Source: a virus
DNA length: 26,202 nt
Reading direction: 5' to 3' (one strand)
Virus record (IMG/VR): IMGVR_UViG_3300031857_016893
Span: 1-26,202 of that record
Part shown: piece by piece, positions 23,920 through 26,202 of the stretch
Position numbering within the stretch: position 1 is the stretch's first letter
How the letters are laid out: each line of letters opens with the position of its first letter
Position numbers and translations under genes: made by a program
Notes under the pieces: model-generated
The model's database searches: none
The model's input: only the letters and a program-made list of their open reading frames with translations
What the model was told of the DNA's origin: nothing

Positions 23920-24736
23920 ATCCAAAAATGTTTCTTGGTACGTGTTTAAACGGGTATTTCTTTAACCCAAGTTCTTCAATCATCTTTTTACCTGAATGAA
24001 TTCCAGCATATACCTCGTCAACAACAACATATTCGTTTTTTGTATGGTAACTGTGGTATCCAACAGACAGGTTAATACAAGAGAAATCAAACTTTTGTTT
24101 CAATTGCCAAACGTCTGTATATGGGTGTTGCATAAACTTCGGTTCAGACAACATATTTTCAGTTAATACTGTTTTTGCGGTTGTGTGGAAAACAGAATCT
24201 GTCTCAAACATTTTAACCCCATAACAATATTCAGTAACCATATAGTCATCAGGAGCGTCAAACTGAATTGCATATCCCACATTACTGAAGAATTCAGGGT
24301 CCGCCTGTTTTGAACCAATACAACCTACTTCTTCCGATACGAAAAATGCAACTTTGATTTTATCAAAGACTTCAAGTAATTGCAAACAAGCAAATACCCC
24401 ACATTTGTCATCACCTCCAATACCTGTTGGTTGACCTTCGTCGTTATAGGCTTTAAGACTGAAACTTTTATTACCCTTAGAATCTCTAAGGTACTCTTCT
24501 CGAATGTTAATAGTGTCTAATGGGTGAACAGTGTCGGTGTGAGCAACAACACAAGGATAATACTCTCCTTCGGACAATACTCCTTTGGTCACATAAATGT
24601 TACCAATTTCATCAAATACAAAATTGTGTTTTTTCTCAGATAAATAATCAATAAGAAAATCAATCATCTTATCTTCTTCAAACGTGTGTGTTGGGACAGA
24701 TAAAACCGATTTTAAAAAGTCAAGGTTTTCAATCAT
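23918..24736 (-). CDS. Compact M20/M42-type zinc peptidase
   Basis: The 272-residue protein carries the two-metal aminopeptidase ligand set: VVAHTDTVH with H66 and D68, GIGGDDKCGVFACL with D109/D110 bridging, FFVSEEVGCIGSK with E135/E136, an Asp in IQFDAPDD (160), and a final His in VGYHSYHTKNEYV (228 or 231). The order matches M20/M28/M42 peptidases such as tripeptidase PepT. Only about 68 residues separate D160 from the final His, so the usual lid or dimerisation domain of M20 enzymes (PepT has about 408 residues) is small or missing. It would act in the cytoplasm on short peptides. It converges on the Clp-like gene and follows the 358-residue gene by 24 bases. Confidence 0.8.
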   Translation of the reverse strand: MIENLDFLKSVLSVPTHTFEEDKMIDFLIDYLSEKKHNFVFDEIGNIYVTKGVLSEGEYYPCVVAHTDTVHPLDTINIREEYLRDSKGNKSFSLKAYNDEGQPTGIGGDDKCGVFACLQLLEVFDKIKVAFFVSEEVGCIGSKQADPEFFSNVGYAIQFDAPDDYMVTEYCYGVKMFETDSVFHTTAKTVLTENMLSEPKFMQHPYTDVWQLKQKFDFSCINLSVGYHSYHTKNEYVVVDEVYAGIHSGKKMIEELGLKKYPFKHVPRNIFG

Positions 24737-24760
24737 AATCCGTAAAGTTACGGCAAAAAA

Positions 24761-25837
24761 TTAATTAAACAACTCTGGATGATATAAATAATTTAAAAAT
24801 TCTTCAAAATCCATAATTGACCTACCGATATTAAAATATGTCCCTTTCTTTTTTCTAAAAATCTCAATCTTACCATCTTTAACTCTATCAATTTTAAAAA
24901 TCTCATCGGTTTCTTCACCATATTTTTTTTGCTTAGGTAAATCGTACCATACACCAAAGTTATAATTCAACTTTGAGAGTTTTTCAAAAATTTCTTTGTT
25001 TTTGTCTAAGACCCCTTCCTCCATTTCTTCCTCAATCTTTTCTTGGATTTTTTCTAAATTCCTTGTAACCTCCCTATCAAATGCTTCCTGGTCAAAATTC
25101 TTGTAGTCATAGTACGCATAATAATCTTCATATAAATCCTCATCAAGTTCTAAATTAGAACTTGTTACTAAATTTCTAAGAACTTGTTTAATATCATCAT
25201 CCTCAGAAGATTCAGTTCTTTTCCAAATTGATAATAGGACATTAACTGTTGTGAAATACTTATAAGTACATTGTTTTTCGTATATACCGTATATTTGGAA
25301 TTTATCGCAAAGTTTAGCCATAATGTACTCTTTCAATCCTGCAACTAAACAATCATCATATAATACTGCATATTCCCCTGTAATATTTGATATTTGAGAA
25401 TCAAACATTTCTACCATAAATTTAAAAACAACATCTTCGTATCTATCGTGTTGGGTTTTCTTTTCTAATAAAGATGGATTTAGTTGTCTAACTAATGAGG
25501 TAAATAACTCTTTATTTTCTTCACTAAATGAATCAAAAATATAACCTTCATTCCACTCTTCATCACTAAAATAACTGTAATCGATAAAAACATTACTATG
25601 ATACGACGGATTAAATGCAACTCTAATTAAATATTGATTATTACTATCATCACGTTCAGTATCAGTAAATAATTCAACATACTCGTCTCTATCAAACGTA
25701 AGAGATATCAATGATTTACCTAAATTTTTTTGATTTATGGTTTGAATTTGTACAACACCATCTCTACAAGACCTTCTAACGTCCCATTCATCGGCATTAC
25801 CATCTTTAAATTTAACAAGTGACTCGTATAACGTCAT
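24761..25837 (-). CDS. Hypothetical acidic protein, 358 residues
   Basis: I do not recognise this protein. It is acidic and rich in Tyr, Phe, Asp and Glu, with an N-terminal beta-type part (VVQIQTINQKNLGKSLISLT), a helical middle (EDVVFKFMVEMFDSQISNIT, CLVAGLKEYIMAKLCDKFQI), a highly charged coiled stretch (ATRNLEKIQ-like REVTRNLEKIQEKIEEEMEE) and a final basic beta part. No signal peptide, membrane segment or catalytic motif stands out. It is divergent from the tmRNA and just upstream of the peptidase gene, probably in one transcript. A TATAAATA octamer in sense orientation lies at 25878-25885, and AATAAATA lies at 25852-25859 on the other strand. Confidence 0.5.
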   Translation of the reverse strand: MTLYESLVKFKDGNADEWDVRRSCRDGVVQIQTINQKNLGKSLISLTFDRDEYVELFTDTERDDSNNQYLIRVAFNPSYHSNVFIDYSYFSDEEWNEGYIFDSFSEENKELFTSLVRQLNPSLLEKKTQHDRYEDVVFKFMVEMFDSQISNITGEYAVLYDDCLVAGLKEYIMAKLCDKFQIYGIYEKQCTYKYFTTVNVLLSIWKRTESSEDDDIKQVLRNLVTSSNLELDEDLYEDYYAYYDYKNFDQEAFDREVTRNLEKIQEKIEEEMEEGVLDKNKEIFEKLSKLNYNFGVWYDLPKQKKYGEETDEIFKIDRVKDGKIEIFRKKKGTYFNIGRSIMDFEEFLNYLYHPELFN

Positions 25838-25860
25838 TTAAAACTTTTTTTAATAAATAC

Positions 25861-25891
25861 TTGTGTAATCAAGAATATATTTATATCTTTG
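25861..25891 (+). promoter_or_regulatory. tmRNA promoter TTG-N20-TATCTTTG
   Basis: TTG at 25861-25863, exactly 20 bases, then TATCTTTG at 25884-25891 matches the Bacteroidota consensus in full. The mature tmRNA 5' end (25913) is 21 bases beyond, leaving a short leader that host RNase P would remove. Confidence 0.7.
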
Positions 25892-25912
25892 TAACATAGT
25901 TCTTTGATTTAT

Positions 25913-26202
25913 GGGGATGTTTTTGGATTTGACAGGAATGAATTTGTCATAAAACGCACGTCGGAGCTGAATTAACTCCGCTAAACTGATTCAAATTATA
26001 AACGGCAACGTTATTTCTAAACTTTCTTCTATCGGTTTAATCCGTACTGAAGAAGTATCTGTAGCTTAATCTAGGATTAACCTACTAGGGGTCGGCAGAC
26101 ATACAACCTTGCAACAGAAGTCGTAGTTGTGGTGTGGTTTCTACCCAAAAAGAAACAAAGTGGAGGATTAGTTCTCAGTAAACCGAACCACTATAAAATA
26201 AG
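25913..26202 (+). ncRNA. ssrA: Phage-encoded tmRNA (trans-translation RNA), 3' end outside window
   Basis: The 5' end GGGGATGTTTTTGGATTTGA followed by CAGG is the tmRNA acceptor and D-loop signature. PK1 is visible: CGGAG (25962-25966) pairs with CTCCG (25976-25980), and loop TGAAT (25968-25972) pairs with ATTCA (25989-25993). Ten bases after PK1 comes the resume codon GGC at 26004, the same spacing as in E. coli. The region ending AAATAAG fits the segment before the conserved CATGTAG and T-arm, so roughly 70 bases are missing. tmRNA with SmpB rescues stalled ribosomes and tags the nascent chain for proteolysis; no smpB is in the window. The encoded tag is unusually long and ends differently from host-type tags. 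Confidence 0.92.
26004..26069 (+). other. tmRNA tag reading frame, 21 codons
   Basis: From GGC the frame reads GNVISKLSSI, then GLI, then RTEEVSVA and TAA at 26067-26069. Typical bacterial tags have 8-15 residues and end in ALAA or a close variant; from memory Bacteroidota tags are about 9 residues such as GENNYALAA. This one is about 21 residues and ends SVA. The other two frames give either a hydrophobic 11-mer without a degron-like end or a stop after four codons. Confidence 0.65.

Noticed and set aside
26005-26040. Alternative tmRNA tag frame starting at GCA (hydrophobic 11-mer)
   Set aside because: It would shift the resume codon by one base, ends SVV-less hydrophobic with no degron-like end, and GGC at 26004 better fits the Gly resume codon and PK1 spacing.

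Overview
This window is a segment of a tailed-phage genome of the T4-like (myovirus) type, most likely infecting a member of the Bacteroidota, probably a flavobacterium. The T4 relationship rests on a recognisable head-gene series on the minus strand: large terminase, portal, head-core proteins, prohead protease, acidic scaffold and major capsid protein, in T4 order. The host assignment is an inference from low GC content, A-rich leaders almost without Shine-Dalgarno sequences, several matches to the Bacteroidota promoter form TTG-N20-TANNTTTG, a DUF4494-like gene, and a tmRNA whose resume codon encodes Gly.

Layout. 1-3983 (+): the end of a baseplate or tail-spike-like gene, a large beta-rich virion candidate, and two small genes whose products begin with a probable capsid-targeting leader. 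4029-6660: small accessory genes on both strands, including a putative zinc metallopeptidase, a 300-residue protein with an internal duplication, and a lysozyme-like protein with the same kind of leader. 6681-7361 (-): an HNH endonuclease gene bracketed by two look-alike terminator hairpins. 7456-20678 (-): the morphogenesis block, read right to left as three conserved unknowns upstream, a repeat-bearing gene, a 428-residue unknown, terminase, a 51-residue gene, portal, a head-core candidate, a short unknown, protease, a DUF4494-like gene, scaffold and capsid. A phage ribosomal protein bS21 gene sits on the opposite strand inside this block. 20775-21778 (-): a nucleotidyltransferase-fold protein and a KTSC protein. 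21857-26202: a ClpA/ClpC-like AAA+ unfoldase (+), a compact M20/M42-type metallopeptidase (-), a 358-residue unknown (-), and a tmRNA (+) cut by the window edge.

How the genes may work together. The minus-strand block builds and fills the head. The protease probably cuts after (I/L/V)-x-E sites. Such a site lies at the expected place in the capsid protein, and similar sites end the short basic-amphipathic leaders of several otherwise unrelated proteins, suggesting these are packaged internal proteins. The right end looks like a translation and protein-turnover module: a phage tmRNA with an unusual tag of about 21 codons not ending in the usual ALAA-like degron, an unfoldase with a ClpP-docking-like tripeptide, and a peptidase. 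Together with bS21 this suggests that the phage adjusts host ribosome behaviour and the fate of stalled products. That functional link is inference; the individual components are read from the sequence.

No intergenic stretch longer than 300 bases exists. No tRNA gene, CRISPR array, insertion sequence or integrase was seen.
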